Origin: Paenalcaligenes hominis_A
GTDB taxonomy: Bacteria > Pseudomonadota > Gammaproteobacteria > Burkholderiales > Burkholderiaceae_B
DNA: 64,000 nt
Assembly: GCF_041359055.1 (NCBI RefSeq)
Contig: NZ_JBGJKZ010000002.1
Location: forward strand, 372,001 to 436,000
Direction of reading: 5' to 3'
Shown here one piece after another: positions 1 through 8,614 of this stretch. Both the position numbers and the translations under genes were made by a program. Numbering within the stretch: position 1 is the stretch's first letter; each line of letters begins with the position of its first letter. The notes under the pieces were generated by a model that was not told the DNA's origin, did no database searches, and worked only from the letters and a program-made list of their open reading frames with translations.

Positions 1-374
1 AAACCAATAGCGCACCTTTTGTTGAGTTTATGCTAGGCGTTATTAGCCAAACGTTAAGGCAGCAAATACTAAGTGAAGAGCAAGAGAGCACTCAAGATCT
101 AGAGCAACGGCTAGAGTCGCAGCTAGAGTTACGGCTAGAGTCAAACCTTGCCGCTAAAGTCTTACTCTTCATTAAAGATCAACCGTTGAGTAAATCAGAG
201 TTGGCAGCTTCATTAGGGCATAAGTCCATATCAGGTGAGTTAAATAAACAGGTAAAAGCTCTGTTAGAAAAGCAATGGATTCAAATGACGATTCCTGACA
301 AGCCGACTAGCCGACAGCAAAAATATGAGTTGACGACACAAGGCAAAGAGCTCTTGCAACAGTTAAGTCAATGA
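1..374 (+). CDS. Fic-like protein, C-terminal part (cut by window edge)
   Basis: The reading frame is open to the left edge, so this is the 3' end of a longer gene; the ATG at 30 is probably internal. The first visible residues, NSAPFVEFMLGVI, resemble the conserved segment that follows the Fic domain in Fic-family (AMP-transferase) proteins. A charged stretch rich in repeated LE/RLES units (about residues 25-50 from the edge) comes next, then a winged-helix-like C-terminus ending near TIPDKPTSRQQKY. AlbA_2/RecG-like ATP-binding proteins share a similar tail, so the Fic call is the better of two. The catalytic HPFxxGNGR motif would lie outside the window. The gene ends 58 bp before the GIY-YIG gene and may share its transcript. 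Confidence 0.55.
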   Translation, partial: TNSAPFVEFMLGVISQTLRQQILSEEQESTQDLEQRLESQLELRLESNLAAKVLLFIKDQPLSKSELAASLGHKSISGELNKQVKALLEKQWIQMTIPDKPTSRQQKYELTTQGKELLQQLSQ

Positions 375-432
375 TGAATACAAATGAAATAGTTAAAAAA
401 GGGGTGGGGCTGTTACAAAAAGGAGAAGTAAA

Positions 433-1359
433 GTGGGGCAAGGTCGTAGTGTTAGATTATTTTTAGTAGACGGTTCACCACAAGGGCTAATTACCGCTGA
501 GATTATGAATTGGACAGGGCATGTCTTAACAGGCCCTAGAACTAAGTTAGCAAAGTTAGTGCAACGTCCAGAGAGTAAACGCACCGGTATCTATTTTTTA
601 GTGGGTAGTGATCCTGAAGGTGGGGCATTGCCTTTAGTCTATATCGGTGAAAGCGATGATGTCAGCACCAGACTCAAACAGCATAATCGCACTCAAGAGT
701 CTGGTGGCAAAGACTTTTGGGAACATGTGTGGCTAGTCACAAGTAAGGATCAAAACTTAACTAAAGCTCATGCTAAATACTTAGAAAGTCAGCTGATTCG
801 TAGTGTGAGTAAAAGTGGTTTATGTAAATTAGAAAATGGTACCTCTCATGACTACGCAAACTTGCCTGAGTCAGATCAAGCCGATATGGCTTTTTTCATT
901 GAGCAATTACGTACCATTTTGCCCGTTTTAGGTTTTGCGCATTTGCGTAGTCCAGAGCCTGACTCTAGTGAGTGCAGTAAGGCGGTAGCTGCTACGACGA
1001 CAGAGTCGCCTTTGTTTACCTTTTCTCTGCCCACCAAAGGGATTAAAGCTCAAGCTAAAGAGTTAGATGGACAGTTTGTTGTTCTAGCAGGCTCATCTGC
1101 TCGGGGTGATTGGGAAGGTGTTGCGGGTGGCTATGAGGGGCTTTATGAGCAGTTGTGCGCTAGTGGTGTGTTAGCTAAGACAGAACTGGGGCAGCGTTCT
1201 TTTACGACAGACACGGTTTTCTCTAGCCCCAGTGCAGCAGCAGCGGTAGTTGCAGGACGCAGTGCCAATGGCCGTAAGTCTTGGGTGATAGATGGAAAAT
1301 ATTTAACCTATGGAGCGTGGCAAGAGCAGCAACTCAGCGATGAATTTATCGATCAGTAG
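433..1359 (+). CDS. GIY-YIG nuclease-family protein with C-terminal DUF4357
   Basis: A 308-residue protein. GIY is at residues 52-54 and YIG at 70-72, followed by the conserved Arg near residue 80 and a Glu in YLESQ near residue 118, the layout of a GIY-YIG endonuclease domain. Residues about 230-295 (SPSAAAAVVAGRSANG and KYLTYGAWQ) match the DUF4357 type of domain, which often follows GIY-YIG domains in bacteria. The start is a GTG at 433 with AGGAG about 8 bases upstream; no ATG fits the conserved N-terminus. It lies just upstream of the type I R-M operon on the same strand. A defence or DNA-processing role is inferred from context; the substrate is unknown. Confidence 0.8.
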   Translation: MGQGRSVRLFLVDGSPQGLITAEIMNWTGHVLTGPRTKLAKLVQRPESKRTGIYFLVGSDPEGGALPLVYIGESDDVSTRLKQHNRTQESGGKDFWEHVWLVTSKDQNLTKAHAKYLESQLIRSVSKSGLCKLENGTSHDYANLPESDQADMAFFIEQLRTILPVLGFAHLRSPEPDSSECSKAVAATTTESPLFTFSLPTKGIKAQAKELDGQFVVLAGSSARGDWEGVAGGYEGLYEQLCASGVLAKTELGQRSFTTDTVFSSPSAAAAVVAGRSANGRKSWVIDGKYLTYGAWQEQQLSDEFIDQ

Positions 1360-1420
1360 CCCCCTCATTATGTAAATGAGAAAAACCTAGCTAAAATGAG
1401 TCCATTTGTAAATTAAGCAA

Positions 1421-1439
1421 TCACTGTCTAAGACAGTGA
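1421..1439. promoter_or_regulatory. 19-bp palindrome upstream of hsdM, possible operator
   Basis: TCACTGTCT-A-AGACAGTGA is a perfect inverted repeat with 9-bp arms around one base. It ends 27 bp before the hsdM ATG, between the GIY-YIG gene and the R-M operon. The one-base centre makes it a better protein-binding dyad than an RNA hairpin. No T-run follows, so it is not a terminator. The binding protein is unknown. Confidence 0.45.
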
Positions 1440-1466
1440 CTTAGAGTCAGTCTTTTAGGAAGTAGT

Positions 1467-3017
1467 ATGACAGGTCAACAACAACGTGCTGAGCTTCAGC
1501 GCCGTATATGGCAAATCGCTAATGATGTGCGCGGATCCGTGGATGGGTGGGATTTTAAGCAGTACGTACTGGGTGCTTTATTTTATCGCTTCATCAGTGA
1601 AAATTTTTCTAATTATATTGAAGCAGGTGATGAAAGCATTAATTATGCCGCCTTGCCTGATGAAGTCATTACTCCAGAAATTCGAGATGATGCGATTAAA
1701 ACCAAGGGGTATTTTATTTATCCTTCCCAGTTATTCGCCAATGTAGTTAAAGACGCGCACCGTAATGAAAGCCTAAACACCGACCTTGCTCAAATTTTCT
1801 CTGACATTGAGAACTCTGCGAATGGCTATGCTTCAGAAAAAGATATTAAAGGCTTGTTTGCTGACTTTGATACCACGAGTAACCGCTTAGGCAATACCGT
1901 TAAAGATAAAAACGCACGTTTGACAGCAGTACTAAAAGGCGTTGCAGAGCTTAATTTTAGTGATTTTAGCGGTAGTCAGATTGACCTGTTTGGCGATGCG
2001 TATGAGTTCTTAATCTCTAATTATGCAGCAAATGCTGGTAAGTCGGGTGGTGAGTTCTTTACACCGCAGCATGTCTCTAAACTCATTGCCCAGCTAGCCA
2101 TGCACGGTCAAAAAAGCGTGAACAAAATTTATGACCCTGCTTGCGGGTCCGGTTCTCTATTGCTCCAAGCGAAAAAACAGTTTGATGAACATATCATTGA
2201 AGACGGTTTTTTTGGTCAAGAGATTAACCATACGACCTATAACTTAGCTCGTATGAATATGTTTTTGCACAACATTAACTACGACAAGTTTAATATCCAG
2301 CTAGGCAATACGCTGACCGATCCGCATTTTGGTGATGACAAGCCGTTTGATGCCATTGTGTCTAACCCTCCGTATTCAGTGAAGTGGATTGGTAGCGATG
2401 ATCCGACACTGATTAATGATGAGCGCTTTGCTCCAGCAGGTGTCTTAGCACCTAAATCCAAGGCAGACTTTGCTTTTGTTTTACACGCGCTGCATTACTT
2501 ATCCAGTAAAGGGCGAGCAGCGATTGTGTGTTTTCCTGGTATCTTTTACCGTGGCGGCGCAGAGAAGAAAATCCGTCAATATTTAGTAGATAACAACTAC
2601 GTTGAAACGGTTATTTCTTTAGCCCCTAACTTGTTTTTTGGTACTACGATTGCTGTGACTATCTTGGTACTGGCGAAAAATAAGGCTGATACCAACATTC
2701 AGTTTGTTGATGCCAGCGAGCTGTTTAAAAAAGAAACGAATAACAATATCCTTACCGATGAACATATAGAAAAAATCATGGCAGTGTTCGATAGCAAAGA
2801 AAACATCGACCACTTTGCCCAATCTGTACCAGTTGAAAGCATTGCTGCCAATGATTACAACCTATCGGTGTCCAGCTATGTAGAGGCGGAAGACACTCGC
2901 GAGAAAATTGATATTAACGTGTTAAATGCTGAACTTGAAACCACGGTGGCAAGAATTACTCAACTGCGCAATGAGATAGATCAAATTGTGGCGGAGATTG
3001 AGGGAGGTGGGGTATGA
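1467..3017 (+). CDS. hsdM: Type I R-M DNA methyltransferase subunit HsdM (type IC)
   Basis: A 516-residue N6-adenine methyltransferase subunit. The N-terminal HsdM helical domain (about 1-150) is followed by the SAM-binding motif I DPACGSGS at 223-230 and the catalytic motif IV NPPY at 300-303. Length and sequence fit the EcoR124I/EcoprrI (type IC) class. It acts with HsdS as the trimeric methylase and with HsdR as the restriction complex. AGGAAGTAGT lies directly before the ATG. The stop overlaps the hsdS start (ATGA), so the operon is translationally coupled. It corresponds to prrA in the classical prr locus. Confidence 0.95.
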   Translation: MTGQQQRAELQRRIWQIANDVRGSVDGWDFKQYVLGALFYRFISENFSNYIEAGDESINYAALPDEVITPEIRDDAIKTKGYFIYPSQLFANVVKDAHRNESLNTDLAQIFSDIENSANGYASEKDIKGLFADFDTTSNRLGNTVKDKNARLTAVLKGVAELNFSDFSGSQIDLFGDAYEFLISNYAANAGKSGGEFFTPQHVSKLIAQLAMHGQKSVNKIYDPACGSGSLLLQAKKQFDEHIIEDGFFGQEINHTTYNLARMNMFLHNINYDKFNIQLGNTLTDPHFGDDKPFDAIVSNPPYSVKWIGSDDPTLINDERFAPAGVLAPKSKADFAFVLHALHYLSSKGRAAIVCFPGIFYRGGAEKKIRQYLVDNNYVETVISLAPNLFFGTTIAVTILVLAKNKADTNIQFVDASELFKKETNNNILTDEHIEKIMAVFDSKENIDHFAQSVPVESIAANDYNLSVSSYVEAEDTREKIDINVLNAELETTVARITQLRNEIDQIVAEIEGGGV

Positions 3018-4246
3018 GTCAGCTAAATGTATCGCGTTTTATGGAGAAGCTGCTGGGTGGGGTTGAGGTAGAGTGGCAGCCATTAGAAGATATTTCGGTA
3101 AAAATATCCTCGGGTGGAACACCTAAAACTAGTGTCGCCGAGTTTTATAATGGTGATATTCCTTGGTTGAGAACTCAGGAAGTCGATTTTGGTGAGATAT
3201 GGGATACGGAGATAAAAATTACGGAGGCAGGGTTAAAAAATTCCAGCGCTAAGTGGATTCCAGAAAACTGTGTGATTGTAGCAATGTATGGTGCGACTGT
3301 TGGAAAAATAGGAGTTAATAAGATTCCAATGACTACTAATCAGGCGTGTGCAAATATAGAGCTAGATACAGAAAGAGTCAATTACCGGTATGTTTTTCAT
3401 TTTTTGTTAAGCCAGTATGAATATATAAAATCACTTGGTGCTGGGTCACAAACTAATATTAATGCGGGGATCGTTAAAAAAATAAGTATCCCTATCCCCT
3501 GCCCAAACAACCCCAAAAAATCCCTAGCAATACAAGCGGAAATCGTCCGTATTTTAGACGCATTTACCGCTATGATCACCGAGCTGACCACCGAGCTTAA
3601 CCTACGCCAACAGCAATACAACTACTACCGTGACCAGTTGTTGAGTTTTGATGAGGACGAAGTGGAGTGGAAGACGTTGGGGGAGATTGCTGAATATTCA
3701 AAAAAACGTGTTAGCTCTGAGGTGTTGGATGAATCTAACTATGTTGGTGTAAATAACCTTCTACAAAATCGAGCAGGAAAGACAGAATCTGACCATGTGC
3801 CAACTGAAGGCAACTCAACTGGCTATAGCTATAACGATATCTTAATTAGCAATATTCGACCCTACTTAAAGAAGATATGGCATGCTGATCGTGACGGTGG
3901 AACAAATGGTGATGTTTTAGTTGTGCACCTTACAGATTCAGCAGTTATTCCAAGATATTTATATCAGGTACTGGCTGATGATAAGTTTTTTGAGTACAAC
4001 ATGCAGCATGCCAAAGGTGCGAAAATGCCACGAGGCAGTAAAGCAAAAATTTTGGAGTACCTAGTTCCAATCCCTAGTAAAAAAGAACAAGCCCGCATCG
4101 TCGCCATTCTCGACAAATTCGACACGCTTACCACGTCGATCACCGAAGGTTTGCCCCGCGAAATTGAGCTGCGCCAACAGCAGTACGAATATTACCGCGA
4201 TTTACTGTTGAGCTTTCCTAAGCCAGATAGCGAGAAGGTAGCCTGA
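3014..4246 (+). CDS. hsdS: Type I R-M specificity subunit HsdS
   Basis: A 410-residue DNA-recognition subunit with two target-recognition domains, about residues 15-170 and 220-350. Each is followed by a conserved helical region: about 175-215, containing RQQQYNYYRDQLLSF, and about 355-402, containing RQQQYEYYRDLLLSF. This internal duplication is the usual circular pseudo-symmetry of HsdS. The central region holds two four-residue units, ITEL and TTEL, like the TAEL repeats that set target spacer length in EcoR124I. TRD sequences are poorly conserved, so the DNA target cannot be predicted. It overlaps hsdM by 4 bases and is followed one base later by prrC. Confidence 0.93.
   Translation: MSQLNVSRFMEKLLGGVEVEWQPLEDISVKISSGGTPKTSVAEFYNGDIPWLRTQEVDFGEIWDTEIKITEAGLKNSSAKWIPENCVIVAMYGATVGKIGVNKIPMTTNQACANIELDTERVNYRYVFHFLLSQYEYIKSLGAGSQTNINAGIVKKISIPIPCPNNPKKSLAIQAEIVRILDAFTAMITELTTELNLRQQQYNYYRDQLLSFDEDEVEWKTLGEIAEYSKKRVSSEVLDESNYVGVNNLLQNRAGKTESDHVPTEGNSTGYSYNDILISNIRPYLKKIWHADRDGGTNGDVLVVHLTDSAVIPRYLYQVLADDKFFEYNMQHAKGAKMPRGSKAKILEYLVPIPSKKEQARIVAILDKFDTLTTSITEGLPREIELRQQQYEYYRDLLLSFPKPDSEKVA
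3575..3598 (+). repeat. Two tandem 12-bp units in hsdS (TAEL-like)
   Basis: Positions 3575-3586 (ATCACCGAGCTG) and 3587-3598 (ACCACCGAGCTT) are imperfect tandem 12-bp repeats. They encode ITEL and TTEL (residues 188-195) in the central conserved region of HsdS. In EcoR124I and its variant R124/3, the number of equivalent TAEL repeats (two or three) changes the spacer of the bipartite target by one base. Confidence 0.75.
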
Positions 4247-4247
4247 T

Positions 4248-5471
4248 ATGAGCAAAACGTTGGAACAAATTGCTCAGCAGTTAAAAGATACCAACAAAAA
4301 AGTGCAGTTGATTTATGCCTTTAATGGTACGGGTAAAACGCGCTTGTCACTTGCCTTTAAGAAATTAATCGCCCCTGAAGATAACGATGATGGCGACGGG
4401 GATGGCGTAGAGTTATCTCGTGAAAAAATTCTCTACTACAACGCCTTCACCGAGGATCTCTTCTATTGGGATAACGACTTGGAAGAGGATGCCGCTCCTA
4501 AGCTGAAAATACAGTCAAATACGTTCACTGATTGGATTTTGAGGGAGCGCGGTGACACTGACATTGTAAAAAACTTTCAACGCTACACTAGCGATAAGCT
4601 AATGCCGTTATTTCATGAGCAAGATGTTATTCAAGCCGGAAAAAAAACGGGTTATAAAACCTATCCAGAGGTTACATTTTCTTTTGAGACTGGTTCTGAA
4701 AGCTCGGGTAATTTGAAAATTTCAAAGGGCGAAGAGCGTAATTTTGTTTGGAGCGTCTTTTACACACTGCTGCAAGAAGTGATAGCAACGCTTGAAGAGC
4801 CAAACCAAGCTAAGCGAGAAGATAATCAATTCGATAAACTAGAATACATCTTTATTGATGACCCTGTGAGTTCGCTGGATGACACTCACCTTATTGAATT
4901 AGCTGTTGATTTGGCCAACTTAATTAAAAGAAGCCATTTTTATGAGGGAAAGGGCCTAAGATTTGTTGTTACAACGCATAGTCCCTTGTTTTATAATGTC
5001 TTGCATAATGAGTTGAATAACGATCTTAAAAATCCAATTCAAGATGGAACTCCAACATGGCTATATAAGCGCGGGCAATCAGAAAAATACAAAATGGAAA
5101 AAAAACTTGATGGTACGTTTGAACTAGTTAAATCTAATGATCGCCCTTTTTCCTATCACTTGTTTTTATTGTCAGAAATTCGTAACGCAATAAAAAATCA
5201 GCAAATTAGTAAGTATCACTTTGCTTTTTTAAGAAATATCTTAGAGAAAACGGCCACTTTTCTAGGTTATCCACGCTGGGAAGATCTACTTGAAAAAACA
5301 AACGAAGGCTTTCCAAATTCATTCGCTAGCAGAGTTATGGACCTTTCCAGTCATTCTGCACATGCAGGTGAAGAAATCTCAGATATTGAGGTGAAAGATA
5401 AAGAAAAATTGGATGAGTTAGTAAATTATCTTATCGAAACCTATGGTTTTAATAAGCAGGAAGCACAATGA
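4248..5471 (+). CDS. prrC: Anticodon nuclease PrrC
   Basis: A 407-residue protein resembling E. coli PrrC, the latent anticodon nuclease that cuts tRNA-Lys when phage T4 neutralises the associated type IC enzyme. Residues about 1-260 form an ABC-type NTPase: P-loop AFNGTGKT at 24-31, signature-like SKGEE at 159-163, Walker B FIDDP at 202-206 and D-loop SSLDD. Shared landmarks include KILYYNAFTEDLFYWDNDL and SFSY/PFSYH near residue 310. The C-terminal nuclease part keeps all three proposed catalytic residues, here Arg329 and Glu333 (RNILEKTATFLGYP) and His369 (SSHS). The N-terminus is shorter than in E. coli PrrC, as recalled, just before the P-loop. The gene lies between hsdS and hsdR, starts 1 bp after hsdS and overlaps hsdR by 4 bp. 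Confidence 0.93.
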   Translation: MSKTLEQIAQQLKDTNKKVQLIYAFNGTGKTRLSLAFKKLIAPEDNDDGDGDGVELSREKILYYNAFTEDLFYWDNDLEEDAAPKLKIQSNTFTDWILRERGDTDIVKNFQRYTSDKLMPLFHEQDVIQAGKKTGYKTYPEVTFSFETGSESSGNLKISKGEERNFVWSVFYTLLQEVIATLEEPNQAKREDNQFDKLEYIFIDDPVSSLDDTHLIELAVDLANLIKRSHFYEGKGLRFVVTTHSPLFYNVLHNELNNDLKNPIQDGTPTWLYKRGQSEKYKMEKKLDGTFELVKSNDRPFSYHLFLLSEIRNAIKNQQISKYHFAFLRNILEKTATFLGYPRWEDLLEKTNEGFPNSFASRVMDLSSHSAHAGEEISDIEVKDKEKLDELVNYLIETYGFNKQEAQ

Positions 5472-8400
5472 TTAATTACAAAACCATCGCTGAATCAAAT
5501 AACTTTATTGTTTTAGACTCATACCAAAGAGATTGGCAGGTCGCTGAAACTTACCAGAGCGAAGATGCCCTAGAGCATGAGCTAATCCAAGATTTGCAGA
5601 ATCAGGGCTATGAGTTTGCCGCCTCGTTAAATACGCCTGAGAAGATGCTAGCTAATGTGCGTGAACAGCTACAATCGCTTAATGCCGTACAGTTTACAGA
5701 TGGTGAGTGGGCGCGTTTTGTAGAAACGTATTTAGACACCCCTAGCGATGGTATTGTAGAAAAAACCCGTAAAATCCACGACGATTATATTTTTGATTTT
5801 GTGTTTGATGATGGCCGAATACAGAACATTTATCTAGTAGATAAAAAGAACATTGCCCGTAACAAACTACAAGTCATTAAGCAATTTGAGCAAGTCGGTA
5901 GCCATGCTAACCGTTACGATGTCACCATACTGGTAAATGGTTTGCCTCTAGTACACATTGAACTAAAAAAGCGTGGTGTGGCGATTCGTGAAGCCTTTAA
6001 CCAAGTGCATCGCTATAGCAAAGAGAGCTTTAATTCAGACAATTCACTGTATAAGTATTTGCAGCTGTTTGTGATTTCAAACGGTACGGACACGCGTTAC
6101 TTTGCTAATACCACTAAACGCGATAAGAACAGCTTTGATTTCAGTATGAACTGGGCTCAAGCGGATAACAGTCTGATTAAAGACCTGAAAGACTTTACCG
6201 CGACCTTCTTTCAGAAGAGGACCTTGCTCAGTATCTTGCTGCATTACTCCGTATTTGATGACAGCAACACCTTGCTCGTGATGCGGCCCTACCAAATTGC
6301 GGCGACTGAACGCATTTTGTGGAAAATTAATAGCTCTTATCAAGCTAAAAAATGGAGCACTCCAGAGGGTGGCGGTTATATTTGGCATACTACCGGTTCA
6401 GGTAAAACCTTAACCAGCTTTAAGGCTGCTCGCTTAGCCACAGAGCTAGAGTTTATTGACAAGGTCTTTTTTGTGGTGGATCGTAAAGATCTCGACTATC
6501 AAACCATGAAAGAGTACCAACGCTTTTCACCTGAAAGTGTTAATGGTTCTGACAGTACCTCTGGACTTAAACGTAACTTAGAGAAAGACGATAACAAGAT
6601 TATTGTTACCACCATTCAGAAACTGAATAACTTAATCAAGGGTGACGAGCCGCTTCCGATTTATAAAAAGCAAGTGGTCTTCATTTTTGATGAGTGTCAC
6701 CGCAGCCAGTTTGGTGAGGCTCAGAAAAATCTACAAAAGAAATTTAAGTACTATTACCAGTTTGGCTTTACGGGTACGCCCATCTTCCCAGACAATGCTT
6801 TAGGCGCTGAAACCACCACTAGTGTATTTGGACGTGAACTGCACTCGTATGTGATTACGGATGCGATTCGTGATGAGAAAGTGCTCAAATTTAAAGTAGA
6901 CTACAACGATGTGCGTCCCCAGTTTAAAGCGGCTGAAACCGAAAAAGATGAGAAGAAGCTAAGCGCTTTAGAAAATAAACAAGCTCTGTTACACCCTGAT
7001 CGTATTCGTGAAATATCACGTTATATTCTCAACAACTATCGCCAAAAAACACACCGTTTGCGTGGTAACAATAGCGGCTTTAATGCCATGTTTGCGGTCA
7101 GCAGTGTCGATGCAGCAAAGCTGTACTATGAAACACTGAATCAGCTGCAAAAAGACAGTGAGAAGCCACTTAAAATTGCCACGATATTTTCTTTTGCCGC
7201 GAACGAAGAGCAAGATGCCATTGGTGACATCGCGGATGAAAGCTTTGAAGTATCGGCCATGAATAGCAGTGCCAAAGAGTTTTTAAGCGCCGCGATAGAT
7301 GACTACAATGCTTACTTTAAAACCAACTTCAGTGTGGATAGTAATGGTTTTCAAAATTACTACCGTGATTTAGCGAAGCGGGTCAAATCACAAGAGGTCG
7401 ATCTGCTAATTGTTGTCGGCATGTTCCTGACCGGCTTTGATGCACCAACTCTAAATACTTTATTTGTCGACAAAAACCTGCGCTATCACGGTTTAATGCA
7501 AGCCTACTCACGGACAAATCGTATTTATGATGCTACCAAAACCTTTGGCAATATTGTCACTTTCCGTGATTTGGAAAAAGCGACCATTGATGCCATTACT
7601 TTATTTGGCGATAAAAACACGAAAAATGTCGTCTTAGAGAAAAGCTATAAAGAGTACATGGAGGGCTTCACGGATCTGGTCACCGGTGAAGCAAGACGTG
7701 GGTTCATGGATGTCGTGACTGAGTTAGAGCAGCGCTTTTCCGACCCAGCAGCTATTGAGACAGAGGCAGATAAGAAGTCATTCGTGAAGCTGTTTGGTGA
7801 GTACTTACGAGTAGAAAACATTTTGCAAAACTACGATGAGTACGCCAGCCTTAAAGCGTTACAAAACCTCGATATGAGTGATACAGAGGCGGTAGAAGCC
7901 TTTAAAGCGGAACATTACCTTGATGATGAAAAGCTAGCGGAACTACAAATAATACGCTTACCAGCTGAACGCAAGGTTCAAGACTATCGCTCGGCTTACA
8001 ATGACATTCGTGATTGGCAACGTCGTCAAAAAGCAGGGGAAGAGCAGAACCAATCTGGCATTGATTGGGATGATGTGGTCTTTGAGGTCGATTTGCTCAA
8101 GTCTCAAGAAATCAATCTGGATTACATTTTAGAGCTGATTTTTGAGCACAACAAAAAAAACAAAAGCAAAGCGCAACTGGTCGACGAGGTGCGTCGAACT
8201 ATCCGTGCTAGCTTGGGCAATAGAGCTAAAGAAAGTCTAGTGGTTGATTTCATTAATCAAACGAATTTGGATCAGATTAAAGATAAAACGGGTATTATTG
8301 AAGCCTTTTTTACCTTTGCTCAAGCTGAACAGTATCGTGAGGCGGAGGAGCTGATTAAAGATGAGAACTTAAACACAGAGGCAGCTAAGCGCTACATTAC

Positions 8401-8566
8401 GGTATCTCTCAAACGGGAGTATGCCAGTGAAAACGGTACAGAGCTAAATGCCATTTTGCCTAAAATGAGCCCCTTGAATCCACAGTACTTGACCAAAAAG
8501 CAAAGTGTTTTCCAAAAAATTGCTGCTTTTGTTGAGAAGTTTAAAGGGGTTGGGGGTGAGGTTTAG
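5468..8566 (+). CDS. hsdR: Type I restriction endonuclease subunit HsdR (type IC)
   Basis: A 1032-residue translocase and nuclease subunit, close to EcoR124I HsdR in length and sequence. The N-terminal PD-(D/E)xK nuclease has Asp151, Glu165 and Lys167 (IELKK), the same numbering as the EcoR124I active site. The SF2 motor follows: Walker A TTGSGKT (Lys313) and DECH at 408-411, with the second RecA-like domain carrying FLTGFDAPTLNTLFVDK and QAYSRTNR. The C-terminal part (about 790-1032) is the probable HsdM-docking region. All key residues are present and no frameshift is seen, so the enzyme looks active. It starts within the prrC stop (ATGA) and closes the operon, equivalent to prrD. Confidence 0.95.
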   Translation: MINYKTIAESNNFIVLDSYQRDWQVAETYQSEDALEHELIQDLQNQGYEFAASLNTPEKMLANVREQLQSLNAVQFTDGEWARFVETYLDTPSDGIVEKTRKIHDDYIFDFVFDDGRIQNIYLVDKKNIARNKLQVIKQFEQVGSHANRYDVTILVNGLPLVHIELKKRGVAIREAFNQVHRYSKESFNSDNSLYKYLQLFVISNGTDTRYFANTTKRDKNSFDFSMNWAQADNSLIKDLKDFTATFFQKRTLLSILLHYSVFDDSNTLLVMRPYQIAATERILWKINSSYQAKKWSTPEGGGYIWHTTGSGKTLTSFKAARLATELEFIDKVFFVVDRKDLDYQTMKEYQRFSPESVNGSDSTSGLKRNLEKDDNKIIVTTIQKLNNLIKGDEPLPIYKKQVVFIFDECHRSQFGEAQKNLQKKFKYYYQFGFTGTPIFPDNALGAETTTSVFGRELHSYVITDAIRDEKVLKFKVDYNDVRPQFKAAETEKDEKKLSALENKQALLHPDRIREISRYILNNYRQKTHRLRGNNSGFNAMFAVSSVDAAKLYYETLNQLQKDSEKPLKIATIFSFAANEEQDAIGDIADESFEVSAMNSSAKEFLSAAIDDYNAYFKTNFSVDSNGFQNYYRDLAKRVKSQEVDLLIVVGMFLTGFDAPTLNTLFVDKNLRYHGLMQAYSRTNRIYDATKTFGNIVTFRDLEKATIDAITLFGDKNTKNVVLEKSYKEYMEGFTDLVTGEARRGFMDVVTELEQRFSDPAAIETEADKKSFVKLFGEYLRVENILQNYDEYASLKALQNLDMSDTEAVEAFKAEHYLDDEKLAELQIIRLPAERKVQDYRSAYNDIRDWQRRQKAGEEQNQSGIDWDDVVFEVDLLKSQEINLDYILELIFEHNKKNKSKAQLVDEVRRTIRASLGNRAKESLVVDFINQTNLDQIKDKTGIIEAFFTFAQAEQYREAEELIKDENLNTEAAKRYITVSLKREYASENGTELNAILPKMSPLNPQYLTKKQSVFQKIAAFVEKFKGVGGEV

Positions 8567-8614
8567 AAGAAAGTTCTTCTATGTATAAAAAAACCAATAA
8601 GGAAGATGTGTTAC

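Noticed and set aside
371..466. A 31-codon open frame starting in the Fic-like stop codon (MMNTNEIVKKG...)
   Set aside because: It overlaps the start of the GIY-YIG gene, matches no known family and has no clear ribosome site.
4248..5471. Generic AAA ATPase or RloC as the identity of the gene between hsdS and hsdR
   Set aside because: RloC is much larger and has a zinc-hook coiled coil. The length, the operon position and the RNILEKTATFLGYP and SSHS segments fit PrrC.
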